Assembly (NCBI RefSeq): GCF_041222825.1
Contig: NZ_CP139482.1
Span: 4,097,501 to 4,161,500 of the forward strand
Direction of reading: 5' to 3'
Origin: Candidatus Thalassolituus haligoni
Lineage (GTDB): Bacteria > Pseudomonadota > Gammaproteobacteria > Pseudomonadales > Oceanobacteraceae
Length of the DNA stretch: 64,000 nt
The notes under the pieces are model-generated. The model searched no databases. It worked only from the letters and a program-made list of their open reading frames with translations, and was not told the DNA's origin. Below, one piece after another: positions 8,633-17,372 of this stretch (position 1 is the first letter of the stretch; each line of letters starts with the position of its first letter). The position numbers were made by a program, and so were the translations under genes.

Positions 8633-9250
8633 ATGACAGCGAGAGTAACAACCGGGGTGATTCTGGCAGGAGGCGCCTCCCGTCGAATGGGACAAGACAA
8701 GGCGATGCTACCCGCCAGGGGCCACACCAGTTTGCTACACCACCAGGTTGCCCTGATGCAGCAACTCGGGCTGGAGCAGCTGTTTATCAGCCGCCATATC
8801 ACCCTGCAAACACCCGCTGACCTGCAGCATTTGGTCATTAGCGACATCAATGACGAGTATCACGATGGCCCGCTGGCGGGCATTTTCAGCATTGCCAAAG
8901 CCTGCCCGCAAGCAGAGGCCTTACTGGTCATGCCGGTCGACTTGCCACTGATGGATCTGGCCACCCTGCGCTACCTGCTGAATATTGGCGACGCCGACGA
9001 TCGCGCCGTCTACTTCCTGCAGGAATATCTGCCGCTCTACCTGCCGTTATCAACCCGAATCCGGCAGTATCTGGAAGATCAACTGACACTGGCAACCGCC
9101 GATAAATCCATTCGAGGACTACTGAGCTATTGCCAGGCCTTATCGCTCCAGCCCGCCAATTCCACAGCACTGACCAATACCAATACCCATGAAGAATGGC
9201 TCGCCAGCCAACAGGTCAGCGCCACCCCTACAGTTATTGAACGTGAGTAA
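8633..9250 (+). CDS. mobA: Molybdenum cofactor guanylyltransferase
   Basis: Adds GMP to Moco to make the MGD form used by DMSO-reductase-family enzymes. The nucleotide-binding loop LAGGASRRMGQDK near residue 12 and the DLPLMD metal motif near residue 105 identify it. The 205 residues match MobA length. GGAGGCGAT precedes the ATG; the gap to moaA is 32 bases, so it is in the same operon. A cytosolic enzyme. Confidence 0.93.
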   Translation: MTARVTTGVILAGGASRRMGQDKAMLPARGHTSLLHHQVALMQQLGLEQLFISRHITLQTPADLQHLVISDINDEYHDGPLAGIFSIAKACPQAEALLVMPVDLPLMDLATLRYLLNIGDADDRAVYFLQEYLPLYLPLSTRIRQYLEDQLTLATADKSIRGLLSYCQALSLQPANSTALTNTNTHEEWLASQQVSATPTVIERE

Positions 9251-9255
9251 TTCCA

Positions 9256-9801
9256 ATGTCCAAAACCTTTACTGATCAATTTATAGCACTGAATATTGCC
9301 GTACTGACGGTTTCCGACAGCCGCACAGAAGAGAACGACACCAGCGGCCAACTGCTGGTCAGCCAACTGACCGAAGCTGGCCACCAGCTGGCGGACAAGC
9401 GTATTGTTATCGACGACAAGTACCAGCTACGAGCCACCGTCTCAGGCTGGATTGCGGATACCACGACCCAGGTGGTGCTGATAACTGGCGGCACCGGCTT
9501 CACCGAGCGCGACACCACACCAGACGCCATGATCCCGTTGTTTGACCAGACCATCGACGGCTTTGGGGAATTGTTCCGGCATATTTCCTACCAGCAAATC
9601 GGCACCTCCACGATCCAGAGCCGTGCCGTTGCCGGACTGGCCAACGGTACACTGATTTTCTGTATGCCCGGTTCCACCAACGCCTGCCGTACTGCCTGGG
9701 ACGAGATCATTGCCAGCCAGTTGGACAGCCGCTTCAAGCCCTGCAATTTTGTACTGCGGCTGAAAAATACCGCCAATCAGCTGTGCGATAGTCGCGGCTG
9801 A
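9256..9801 (+). CDS. moaB: Molybdenum cofactor biosynthesis protein MoaB
   Basis: MoaB/MogA-type fold associated with adenylylation of molybdopterin. The family motif LTVSDSRTEENDTSG, the TGGTGFTERDTTPDA loop and the PGSTNACR segment are all present. It has 181 residues and begins five bases after mobA stops, inside the Moco operon. In enterobacteria the true adenylyltransferase is Mog; no mog is in this window, so MoaB may supply the activity here (inference). Confidence 0.94.
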   Translation: MSKTFTDQFIALNIAVLTVSDSRTEENDTSGQLLVSQLTEAGHQLADKRIVIDDKYQLRATVSGWIADTTTQVVLITGGTGFTERDTTPDAMIPLFDQTIDGFGELFRHISYQQIGTSTIQSRAVAGLANGTLIFCMPGSTNACRTAWDEIIASQLDSRFKPCNFVLRLKNTANQLCDSRG

Positions 9802-9822
9802 TACGTTTGAGGCCATCACTCC

Positions 9823-10404
9823 ATGTCTAACGCTACGCCTGGGACTATGTCTGGAACTACCTCTGGAACTACGTCTGAAACAATATCTGACCCGTCGGAA
9901 CACTCGGAAGAGTTTTCCCACGTTAACGCGCGCGGCGAAGCCAATATGGTCGATGTCAGCAACAAACTGCCGACCACCCGTGAAGCCCGCGCCGAGGGTT
10001 TCGTCAACATGTTGCCGGCCACCCTGGCCAAGATCCTGGCAGGAGACCACCACAAGGGCGACGTGTTTGCCGTTGCCCGTATCGCCGGGATCCAGGCAGC
10101 CAAACAAACCAGCCAGCTGATTCCCCTTTGCCACCCCTTAATGCTGAGCAAGGTCGCCGTTGAATTTGAACCACAGCCCGATCATACCCGGATTCGTATC
10201 ACCAGCTACTGCAAACTCAGCGGCCAAACCGGTGTGGAAATGGAAGCCCTGACCGCCGTGACGGTAGCAGCCCTGACGCTGTTTGATATGTGTAAGGCCG
10301 TCGACCCAGGCATGACACTTGGCGGTATCCGGGTGCTGGAAAAACTTGGCGGTAAAACCGGCCACTGGCAAGCCGACACTACCGCAGCGCCGGAGGCATC
10401 ATGA
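9823..10404 (+). CDS. moaC: Cyclic pyranopterin monophosphate synthase MoaC
   Basis: Partner of MoaA that rearranges the cyclised GTP intermediate into cPMP. The body from [16 protein letters not shown] is canonical: [47 protein letters not shown] and DMCKAVD. Before it lies a 30-residue low-complexity leader rich in Thr, Ser and Gly (residues 1-30), including a 12-base DNA repeat; MoaC proteins normally start next to the SHVN-like segment, so this extension is odd. The last four bases overlap moaD (ATGA). Confidence 0.94.
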   Translation: MSNATPGTMSGTTSGTTSETISDPSEHSEEFSHVNARGEANMVDVSNKLPTTREARAEGFVNMLPATLAKILAGDHHKGDVFAVARIAGIQAAKQTSQLIPLCHPLMLSKVAVEFEPQPDHTRIRITSYCKLSGQTGVEMEALTAVTVAALTLFDMCKAVDPGMTLGGIRVLEKLGGKTGHWQADTTAAPEAS

Positions 10405-10652
10405 TTCAAGTGTTGTTATTCGCCCGCTTGCGCGATCAGCTCGGCGCACCGGTCGTCAACCTGACGCTGTCAACGCCTGCCACCGTGCATGACCTGCGAC
10501 AGGCGTTGCAACAACAGTTTGCCGAGCACGCAGACTCTCTGGCAGCCGGACAGGCCCTGGTCGCCATCAATCAGTCCTTAATCAATGATGAAACCGCCGT
10601 TATTCACAACGGTGACGAAGTGGCGCTGTTTCCACCCATGACGGGAGGTTGA
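10401..10652 (+). CDS. moaD: Molybdopterin synthase sulfur carrier subunit
   Basis: Small ubiquitin-like subunit of molybdopterin synthase that carries sulfur as a C-terminal thiocarboxylate. The 83 residues begin [12 protein letters not shown] and end FPPMTGG, with the essential Gly-Gly tail. It overlaps moaC by four bases and its stop overlaps the moaE leader, which supports balanced co-translation with MoaE. Confidence 0.95.
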   Translation: MIQVLLFARLRDQLGAPVVNLTLSTPATVHDLRQALQQQFAEHADSLAAGQALVAINQSLINDETAVIHNGDEVALFPPMTGG

Positions 10653-10654
10653 GC

Positions 10655-11152
10655 ATGGACGTGATCAAGGTACAAACTGACGACTTTACTGTTGCCGAAG
10701 AATACCAGCAGCTCTGCCAGACTAATCGCAACGACGGTGCCGTGGTCTTTTTTGTTGGTCGGGTACGTGAGCTGAATCAGCACGATTCCATATCCCGTCT
10801 GTTTCTGGAGCACTATCCCAGCATGACTGAACGCGCCTTGTCCGACATCGTCAGCGCTGCCCGAGCGCGCTGGTCATTGGGGCGTGTGCGGCTGATTCAC
10901 CGGATTGGCGCGCTGGATATCGAAGACCAGATTGTTTTTGTCGGCGTCTCCAGTCCGCATCGTCAAAACGCCTTTGATGCTGCCGCTTTTATTATGGATT
11001 TTCTCAAAAGCCAGGCTCCCTTCTGGAAAAAGGAAACCCTCACCGCCGCAAGCGGAGCAGACGTATCGGAACGCTGGGTCGAAGCCCGCCACAGCGACAC
11101 GCAAGCCCTACAGAAGTGGAATGACCTTGAGATGCCGGATTCGTTACCATAA
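10655..11152 (+). CDS. moaE: Molybdopterin synthase catalytic subunit
   Basis: Large subunit that inserts two sulfurs from MoaD into cPMP. Recognisable blocks are GAVVFFVGRVRE, LEHYPSMTERAL, RIGALDIEDQIVFVGVSSPHRQNAFDAA and the catalytic-lysine FWKKE. The ATG at 10655 follows GGGAGGTTGAGC; a TTG two codons upstream overlaps the moaD stop and is less likely. It closes the Moco operon. Confidence 0.95.
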   Translation: MDVIKVQTDDFTVAEEYQQLCQTNRNDGAVVFFVGRVRELNQHDSISRLFLEHYPSMTERALSDIVSAARARWSLGRVRLIHRIGALDIEDQIVFVGVSSPHRQNAFDAAAFIMDFLKSQAPFWKKETLTAASGADVSERWVEARHSDTQALQKWNDLEMPDSLP

Positions 11153-11228
11153 CCCGTCACGTTAATTCGTCACAATACATTGCGGTCAGCCTGACGCACC
11201 CTTGCCCTGACCAAAAGGACGACAACGC

Positions 11229-11690
11229 TTGAAACGACTGGAATTACTGATTCCCCCGCCACTGGTGGCCATGCTCATCGGACTGCTTATGTGGCTGATT
11301 TCCCCGAACCTGCCCACTCTGGCCCAGCTTGGCCTGATGGACAAAATTCTGGTGGGATGCTGTGTGACTGCCGGGCTGGGGTTGGATCTGATGGCACTGA
11401 CCAGTTTTATCCGCCGCCGCACCACTATCAACCCGATGACGCCGGAAAAAACTTCCCGTCTGGTCAAAACCGGCATTTACCGCCATACCCGTAACCCCAT
11501 GTACGTTGGTCTGCTGCTCAACCTCGCAGGCTGGGCGATTTACCTCACCCACGTACTGCCGCTGCTGCTGCTGCCGATATTTGTTTATTACCTCAATCGC
11601 TTCCAGATCGAACCGGAAGAACAGCGACTGGCAGAGCGTTTTGGAACAGAGTTCACCAGCTATCGGGATTCTGTCCCACGCTGGCTATGA
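11229..11690 (+). CDS. Isoprenylcysteine carboxyl methyltransferase-like membrane protein
   Basis: A 153-residue integral membrane protein of the PEMT/ICMT-like methyltransferase group. Four hydrophobic segments are seen, and the family's SAM-binding C-terminal pattern is present: LVKTGIYRHTRNPMYVGLLL and later EPEEQRLAERFGTEFTSYRDSVPRWL. The substrate is unknown. The start is TTG at 11229 preceded by AGGAC at about ten bases; no ATG suits better. It stands 77 bases after moaE and 75 before the dioxygenase gene. Confidence 0.8.
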   Translation: MKRLELLIPPPLVAMLIGLLMWLISPNLPTLAQLGLMDKILVGCCVTAGLGLDLMALTSFIRRRTTINPMTPEKTSRLVKTGIYRHTRNPMYVGLLLNLAGWAIYLTHVLPLLLLPIFVYYLNRFQIEPEEQRLAERFGTEFTSYRDSVPRWL

Positions 11691-11765
11691 GTAAACTGAC
11701 AGGACTTTCGGGCCACTGCTTTCGCACTACCCGCTTTTCCTCAGAATTATTCGCTGGAGCTCAGT

Positions 11766-12578
11766 ATGTCGCCGGTCAAAATGCCCACGGTTTTTATTCC
11801 CCATGGCGGAGGCCCATGGCCATTTGTGGATCTGCACGGGCGATTCGGCGACGATGAAATGCGCGCCCTGAGCCAGTTTCTGCGGCGCTACCCCGATACC
11901 CTGCCCCAACGGCCCAAAGCCTTGCTGGTCATTTCTGCACACTGGGAAGCACCGGTTATCACCTTGGGAACGTCACCTCATCCCCCCATGCTGTATGACT
12001 ATTACAATTTTCCACCCGAATCCTACGACATCCAGTGGCCAGCCCCCGGTTATCCACAGCTCGCCCCACGGGTTGCCGAATTGCTCCATAAAGCGGGCTT
12101 TGCCACCGATGCCGACGACCAGCGCGGTTATGATCACGGTACTTTTGTACCACTGAAAGTGATGTTTCCAGATGCGGACATTCCAGTGCTGCAAATGTCG
12201 ATGCTGCGTAGCATGAACCCGGCCCAGCACATTCAAATTGGCCAGGCGTTGCAGCCCTTACGAGAGGAAGGGATTCTGATCATTGGCAGCGGCATGTCGT
12301 TCCACAATCTGCGTCAGCTGCGCACACCGGCCTGCAAACAACTGTCCAAACCGTTTGACGAATGGCTGCAAGAGATCGCGCTGAAAACCCCTGAGGAACG
12401 AGAGCGCAAACTGTCAGACTGGGTCTCGGCACCCAACGCACGTCTGGTTCATCCGCGTGAAGAACACCTGATACCAATGATGGTGATTGCCGGAGCGGCG
12501 GGACAGGATCCTGGCCGTATTGTATTTAACGGCCTGTTTGGCGGTGCCTGGGTATCCGGTATCGAATACAGCCAATAA
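11766..12578 (+). CDS. ygiD: DODA-type extradiol dioxygenase
   Basis: LigB-superfamily protein (270 residues) like Escherichia coli YgiD, a zinc-dependent 4,5-DOPA dioxygenase. Metal-ligand histidines appear in FIPHGGGP near the start, ISAHWEAPV near residue 58 and GYDHGTFVPLKVMFP near residue 120; GSGMSFHNLRQ comes later. ATG with GGAGCTCAGT upstream. The natural substrate in this organism is unknown. Single gene, convergent with pilU. Confidence 0.85.
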   Translation: MSPVKMPTVFIPHGGGPWPFVDLHGRFGDDEMRALSQFLRRYPDTLPQRPKALLVISAHWEAPVITLGTSPHPPMLYDYYNFPPESYDIQWPAPGYPQLAPRVAELLHKAGFATDADDQRGYDHGTFVPLKVMFPDADIPVLQMSMLRSMNPAQHIQIGQALQPLREEGILIIGSGMSFHNLRQLRTPACKQLSKPFDEWLQEIALKTPEERERKLSDWVSAPNARLVHPREEHLIPMMVIAGAAGQDPGRIVFNGLFGGAWVSGIEYSQ

Positions 12579-12685
12579 TCAATACCCCCTGTCCAGAACG
12601 CCACGATCTATCGTGGTGACAGCGAATACCTTGCCTGACGGGATATATCCTCCTGACAGGCCGTGTCAAATAATTGAGAACGCCC

Positions 12686-13801
12686 CTAGTTTTCGAGTTT
12701 GAAACTCTTGCTCATGCCAACCAGATGCTCCGCATCGGTTTCCGATGCCAGCTTGATCATCAGTCGCAGATCGTTGGGTGAATCCGCATGCGCCAGCGCA
12801 TCTTCATAGGTGATTTCGCCTTGCTCATACAATTGATACAAGGCCTGATCAAAGGTCTGCATCCCCATCTCGTTGGATTTTTTCATCAATGGCTTGAGCG
12901 CGTGTACATCACCCTTACGAATCAGATCCGATGCCAGTGGTGAGTTGATCAGTACTTCAATCACCGCCCGACGCGAACGGCCATCCGGCGTCGGTATCAG
13001 TTGCTGGGCAACAATCGCCTTCAGATTAAGCGATAAATCCATCCAGACCTGGCCATGCCGTTCCGGCGGAAAAAAGTGAATCACCCGTTCCAGCGCCTGG
13101 TTGGCGTTGTTGGCGTGTAACGTTGCCAGACACAAGTGACCCGTCTCGGCAAAGGTCACTGCACTCTCCATAATATCCGGTGAACGTACCTCGCCAATCA
13201 TGATGACATCCGGTGCCTGACGCAGACAGTTCTTCAGCGCCACCTCAAAACTGGCGGTATCAAGGCCGACCTCACGCTGGGTGATGATGCAGCCGTCATG
13301 CTGATGGATATATTCAATCGGGTCTTCAATGCTGAGAATATGGCCCTTGCTGTTACGATTACGATGACCAATCATCGCCGCCAGCGACGTCGATTTGCCC
13401 GTTCCTGTCGCGCCGACAAACAGGATCAGGCCACGCTTGGTCATCGCCAGTTCCTTGATGATATCGGGCAAGCCAAGCTGGTCAACACCCGGAATCCGGG
13501 TCTCGATTCGCCGCAGCACCATGCCCGCGACGTTACGCTGATAAAACGCACTGGCGCGAAAACGCCCGATGCCTCGGGCATTAATGGCAAAATTCAGTTC
13601 CTTGGTGCTTTCAAACTCATCCTGCTGCTTGCTGTTCATCAACCCGAGCACGATATCCCGCGTTTGCTCCGCCGCCAGCGGCGATTTACCCAGCGGTAAA
13701 ATCTGGCCATTCACCTTCATTGATGGCGCTACACCGGCTGTAATAAACAGATCCGATGCGCCTTTATCGACCATCAATCGTAGAAACTTGTCCATCGACA
13801 T
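12686..13801 (-). CDS. pilU: Type IV pilus retraction ATPase PilU
   Basis: PilT-like hexameric ATPase that helps PilT pull in type IV pili. It has Walker A GATGTGKST near residue 130, the Asp box SIEDPIEYIH, Walker B VIMIGEVRSPD and the His box THLC-like GHLCLATLHANN. The 371 residues and C-terminal tail extending past the PilT core are typical of PilU. It lies 34 bases downstream of pilT on the same strand and is probably transcribed with it. Confidence 0.95.
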   Translation of the reverse strand: MSMDKFLRLMVDKGASDLFITAGVAPSMKVNGQILPLGKSPLAAEQTRDIVLGLMNSKQQDEFESTKELNFAINARGIGRFRASAFYQRNVAGMVLRRIETRIPGVDQLGLPDIIKELAMTKRGLILFVGATGTGKSTSLAAMIGHRNRNSKGHILSIEDPIEYIHQHDGCIITQREVGLDTASFEVALKNCLRQAPDVIMIGEVRSPDIMESAVTFAETGHLCLATLHANNANQALERVIHFFPPERHGQVWMDLSLNLKAIVAQQLIPTPDGRSRRAVIEVLINSPLASDLIRKGDVHALKPLMKKSNEMGMQTFDQALYQLYEQGEITYEDALAHADSPNDLRLMIKLASETDAEHLVGMSKSFKLEN

Positions 13802-13835
13802 GACTGCTTACTCCATTGCGTCGAAATACACCGGC

Positions 13836-14870
13836 CTAGAAAGAATCCGGATTTTTGGCTTTTTCCCGCGCCGCTTCGCGAGAAATAAGACCACGGGCCA
13901 GCAACGTCTTGAGCGACTGATCCATGGTAATCATGCCGTAGGCTGCACCGGTCTGGATCGACGAATACATTTGCGCCACCTTGTCTTCACGAATCAGGTT
14001 ACGAATCGCCGGTGTACCAATCATGATTTCGTGGGCCGCTACCCGGCCACCACCAACCCGCTTCAGCAAGGTCTGGGAAATGACCCCCTGCAGGGACTCC
14101 GACAGCATCGAACGTACCATCGATTTTTCTTCGGCCGGAAAAACGTCGACGATCCGGTCGATGGTCTTGGCCGCCGAGGTGGTGTGCAATGTGCCAAACA
14201 CCACGTGACCGGTTTCTGCCGCCGTCAGCGCCAGCCGAATAGTTTCCAGGTCTCGCATCTCGCCCACCAGAATCACATCCGGGTCTTCCCGCAAGGCAGA
14301 GCGCAGGGATTCGTTAAAACCCAGAGTGTCACGGTGTACTTCGCGCTGGTTAATCAGGCTCTTTTTTGACTCGTGCACAAATTCGATCGGATCTTCAATG
14401 GTCAGGATGTGGTCGTGTTTGGTGTCGTTGATATAGTCGATGATGGCCGCCAGCGTCGTCGACTTGCCAGAACCGGTTGGCCCGGTCACCAGCACAATAC
14501 CACGCGGTATATTAGCCAGATCCTTGAACACCTCGCCCATACCCAGCTGATCCATGTTCAGCACCTTGGATGGAATCGTCCGGAATACCGCACCGGCACC
14601 GCGATTCTGGTTAAAGGCGTTGACACGAAAACGGGCGACGCCGGGCACTTCGAAGGAAAAATCGGTTTCGAGATATTCTTCGAAATCCTTGCGCTGTTTA
14701 TCGTTCATAATGTCGTACACCAGCGAGTGCACCTCTTTATGAGCCAGCGCCGGAACGTTTATCCGGCGGACATCGCCATCAACACGAATCATTGGGGGCA
14801 AGCCCGCCGACAAATGCAAATCCGAAGCGCCTTGTTTGGCACTGAATGCCAGCAATTCGGTAATATCCAT
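13836..14870 (-). CDS. pilT: Type IV pilus retraction ATPase PilT
   Basis: Cytoplasmic motor that retracts type IV pili and drives twitching motility. Walker A is GPTGSGKST, the Asp box TIEDPIEFVH, Walker B DVILVGEMRDLE and the His box ETGHVVFGTLHTTSA; the AIRNLIRE motif specific to PilT is present. The ATG at 14870 (MDITELLAFSA) has AGAGGAGAACAGGCG upstream, making 344 residues, the usual length. It diverges from yggS. No pilin or assembly genes are in the window. Confidence 0.96.
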   Translation of the reverse strand: MDITELLAFSAKQGASDLHLSAGLPPMIRVDGDVRRINVPALAHKEVHSLVYDIMNDKQRKDFEEYLETDFSFEVPGVARFRVNAFNQNRGAGAVFRTIPSKVLNMDQLGMGEVFKDLANIPRGIVLVTGPTGSGKSTTLAAIIDYINDTKHDHILTIEDPIEFVHESKKSLINQREVHRDTLGFNESLRSALREDPDVILVGEMRDLETIRLALTAAETGHVVFGTLHTTSAAKTIDRIVDVFPAEEKSMVRSMLSESLQGVISQTLLKRVGGGRVAAHEIMIGTPAIRNLIREDKVAQMYSSIQTGAAYGMITMDQSLKTLLARGLISREAAREKAKNPDSF

Positions 14871-15018
14871 CGCCTGTTCTCCTCTGTCGGCGCAACACAA
14901 TATTCGTACAGCTGATATATGAGCCAGGTGACGGCATGGATCAACCTTTTATATGATTGTCATATGCCAGAGTATTCAACACTCTGAAAGACCACTCATC
15001 CTAACCAAAGTGTCACTA

Positions 15019-15723
15019 ATGTCTACACTTGCTGAACACTACCAGAACGTCTGTCAACGTATCCGGCAAGCCTGCCAGAACAGTGGCCGGGCAAGCGAAG
15101 AAGTTACCCTGCTGGCGGTTAGCAAAACCAAGCCTGCCAGTATGGTGCAGGAATGTTACCAGCAGGGGCAGCGCCGCTTCGGAGAAAACTACTTGCAGGA
15201 TGCCGTCGAAAAAATCACCGCCCTGGCCGGGCTGGCCGATATCGAATGGCATTTTATCGGGCCACTGCAGTCCAATAAAACTCGCGCCGTCGCCGAACAT
15301 TTCCAGTGGATGGAGACACTGGATCGCGACAAGATCGCCCAGCGCCTGAACGAACAACGGCCAGATCATTTAGCGCCATTGAATGTCCTGATTCAGGTAA
15401 ACATCAGTGCCGAGCCACAAAAGGCTGGCCTGGCACCCGCAGCGGTCGCCCAACTGGCCGCTATGGTAGACTCGCTGCCCCGCTTGCAGCTGCGCGGGCT
15501 GATGTGCATCCCGGAAGCCAGCGAACACGAGTCGATATTGGTCGGCCAGTTTCAACAGATGCGGCTATTATTTGAAGACTTGCAACAGCAGTACCCGACG
15601 ATCGACACACTGTCGATGGGTATGTCGAATGACCTGGAACTGGCAGTCCGCCATGGCGCAACCCAGGTACGGATCGGCACTGATATTTTTGGTGCACGTA
15701 ACGAACAGCCGGGTGTGGCCTGA
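15019..15723 (+). CDS. yggS: YggS/PLPBP pyridoxal-phosphate homeostasis protein
   Basis: Binds PLP and helps keep B6 vitamers and amino acid pools in balance; no catalytic activity is known. Family blocks: LLAVSKTKPA with the PLP lysine, RRFGENYLQDAVEK, WHFIGPLQSNKTR, LMCIPEA and the phosphate loop SMGMSNDLELAVRHGATQVRIG. The start MSTLAEHYQ at 15019 gives 234 residues, like homologues; longer readings add unmatched sequence. The gene stands before proC, the usual neighbour, and diverges from pilT. Confidence 0.95.
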   Translation: MSTLAEHYQNVCQRIRQACQNSGRASEEVTLLAVSKTKPASMVQECYQQGQRRFGENYLQDAVEKITALAGLADIEWHFIGPLQSNKTRAVAEHFQWMETLDRDKIAQRLNEQRPDHLAPLNVLIQVNISAEPQKAGLAPAAVAQLAAMVDSLPRLQLRGLMCIPEASEHESILVGQFQQMRLLFEDLQQQYPTIDTLSMGMSNDLELAVRHGATQVRIGTDIFGARNEQPGVA

Positions 15724-15756
15724 CGTTGACGCTCACGATAACAACAAGGATTCCCT

Positions 15757-16575
15757 ATGACTCAAATTGCATTTATTGGTGGTGGCAACATGGCAACCGC
15801 CATTATTGGTGGTCTGCTGCGCCAGGGGGACCTGTCTGCCCAGCTGATCCAGGTCAGTGATCCTGGCGAAGACAAGCGTCAGACACTGGCCAACACTTTT
15901 GGCATCCAGACCTTTGCCGACAACCTGGAAGCAATTCGTAACGCTGATACCGTGATTCTGGCAGTCAAGCCACAAATGATGAAAGGCGTTCTGCAACCAC
16001 TGCGGGAAACCCTCAAGACGCGACAGCCGTTGCTGGTGTCGATCGCCGCCGGTATTACCCTCAGTAACCTGTCACAGTGGAGTGGCTGCAACGCCATCGT
16101 CCGTTGTATGCCCAACACTCCAGCGTTGCTCGGAGCCGGTGCCACCGGACTGATCGCCAGTGACGGGGTCAGCATCAACCAGCGTAACGGTGCCGATCGC
16201 CTGCTGCAGGCAACGGGATCCACCGTGTGGTTAAAAGACGAGCAGGAACTCGACATCGTCACCGCACTCTCAGGCAGCGGCCCGGCCTATTACTTCCTGA
16301 TGATGGAAGCGATGATCGCCGCCGCAACCCGCTTGGGTCTGAGTGAAGACACCGCCCGTGCCCTGACCGTACAAACGGCCCTGGGTGCCGGTATGATGGC
16401 ATCGCAGTCAGATGTTGGCCCCGCCGAATTACGCCGCCGGGTCACCTCGCCTGGAGGCACCACGGAGCGGGCAATATTCACCTTTGAAGGCGCTCATATT
16501 CGTGACATCGTGCAGGCGGCCATGTCGGCAGCCCAAGAGCGGGCGGCAGAAATGAACCGGGAACTGAGCGAATAA
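15757..16575 (+). CDS. proC: Pyrroline-5-carboxylate reductase
   Basis: Last step of proline synthesis: reduces pyrroline-5-carboxylate with NAD(P)H. The N-terminal Rossmann motif IGGGNMATAIIGGLL, AVKPQMM and the C-terminal signature ALSGSGPAYYFLMMEAM through RRRVTSPGGTTERAI are complete. 272 residues, as expected. An AAGGA site precedes the ATG. It lies 33 bases after yggS and 57 before yggT, an operon order common in gammaproteobacteria. Confidence 0.96.
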   Translation: MTQIAFIGGGNMATAIIGGLLRQGDLSAQLIQVSDPGEDKRQTLANTFGIQTFADNLEAIRNADTVILAVKPQMMKGVLQPLRETLKTRQPLLVSIAAGITLSNLSQWSGCNAIVRCMPNTPALLGAGATGLIASDGVSINQRNGADRLLQATGSTVWLKDEQELDIVTALSGSGPAYYFLMMEAMIAAATRLGLSEDTARALTVQTALGAGMMASQSDVGPAELRRRVTSPGGTTERAIFTFEGAHIRDIVQAAMSAAQERAAEMNRELSE

Positions 16576-16632
16576 CAGCGCTTTTCCTGACAAGACTATA
16601 ATTGCAGTTTTCAAGCAACAAATGGAGTAAGC

Positions 16633-17223
16633 ATGTCTCCCCTGTCACAAGTTGGTATGCTGCTGGTGAACACCATCGGCAGTATGGTATTGCTGGTTTT
16701 TTTGCTGCGTTTTTTACTGCAGCTGGTACGAGCGGATTTTTATAATCCGATTTCACAATTTATTCTGCGCTTTTCCAATCCGTTACTGATTCCGCTGCGG
16801 CGGGTTATTCCCGGTTTTGGTGGGCTGGATATCGCATCACTGGTACTGGCCTATCTCGCCCAGCTGCTGTTGATGATCGCTATCTTGCTGGTCGCTGGCC
16901 AATTTTCGTTGCCTTGGGGTTACCTGCTGGTATGGGCAGTGATTGGTTTGATGTCGCTGTGGCTTAATATTTATTTCTGGGGCTTGGTGATCATCGTCAT
17001 CGCCTCCTGGATTGCCCCCAACAGCTACAACCCGGCATTGATTCTGATTAACCAGATTATCGAGCCTGCTATCCGGCCGATACGTAATGCCATGCCCAAT
17101 CTTGGTGGTCTGGATCTGTCACCGATTATTGCTTTCCTGCTGATCCAGGTACTGCAAATCATGGTCATTGGCCAGCTCGCGGCCCTCACCGGCATGCCGC
17201 ACGGCTTGGCAATGGGCATGTGA
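16633..17223 (+). CDS. yggT: YggT family membrane protein
   Basis: A 196-residue inner-membrane protein made of two YGGT repeats, each with a pair of hydrophobic segments and the motif SNPLLIPLRRVIPGFGGLD (first) or IEPAIRPIRNAMPNLGGLD (second). Function is not firmly known; links to osmotic stress and cell division have been suggested for the family. ATG with ATGGAGTAAGC upstream. It follows yggS-proC and ends before a strong hairpin. Confidence 0.93.
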   Translation: MSPLSQVGMLLVNTIGSMVLLVFLLRFLLQLVRADFYNPISQFILRFSNPLLIPLRRVIPGFGGLDIASLVLAYLAQLLLMIAILLVAGQFSLPWGYLLVWAVIGLMSLWLNIYFWGLVIIVIASWIAPNSYNPALILINQIIEPAIRPIRNAMPNLGGLDLSPIIAFLLIQVLQIMVIGQLAALTGMPHGLAMGM

Positions 17224-17229
17224 GCCGAC

Positions 17230-17262
17230 GGCCCGGTATGCACTCGTTGGGCATACCGGGCC
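17230..17262 (+). terminator. Strong hairpin after yggT
   Basis: A perfect 12-base stem, GGCCCGGTATGC at 17230-17241 and GCATACCGGGCC at 17251-17262, starts seven bases after the yggT stop. No T-run follows, so it may be a processing or Rho-linked end rather than an intrinsic terminator. Confidence 0.5.
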
Positions 17263-17372
17263 GGAACCTCACGGGCAGCAGATCAACGATTCCCTGAATA
17301 CTTGACTTTCGTTCACCCAAACCGGCAGCACCGGCGTTATACTGCGTACCCCATTGCTGCCGGAGAGTCGCC

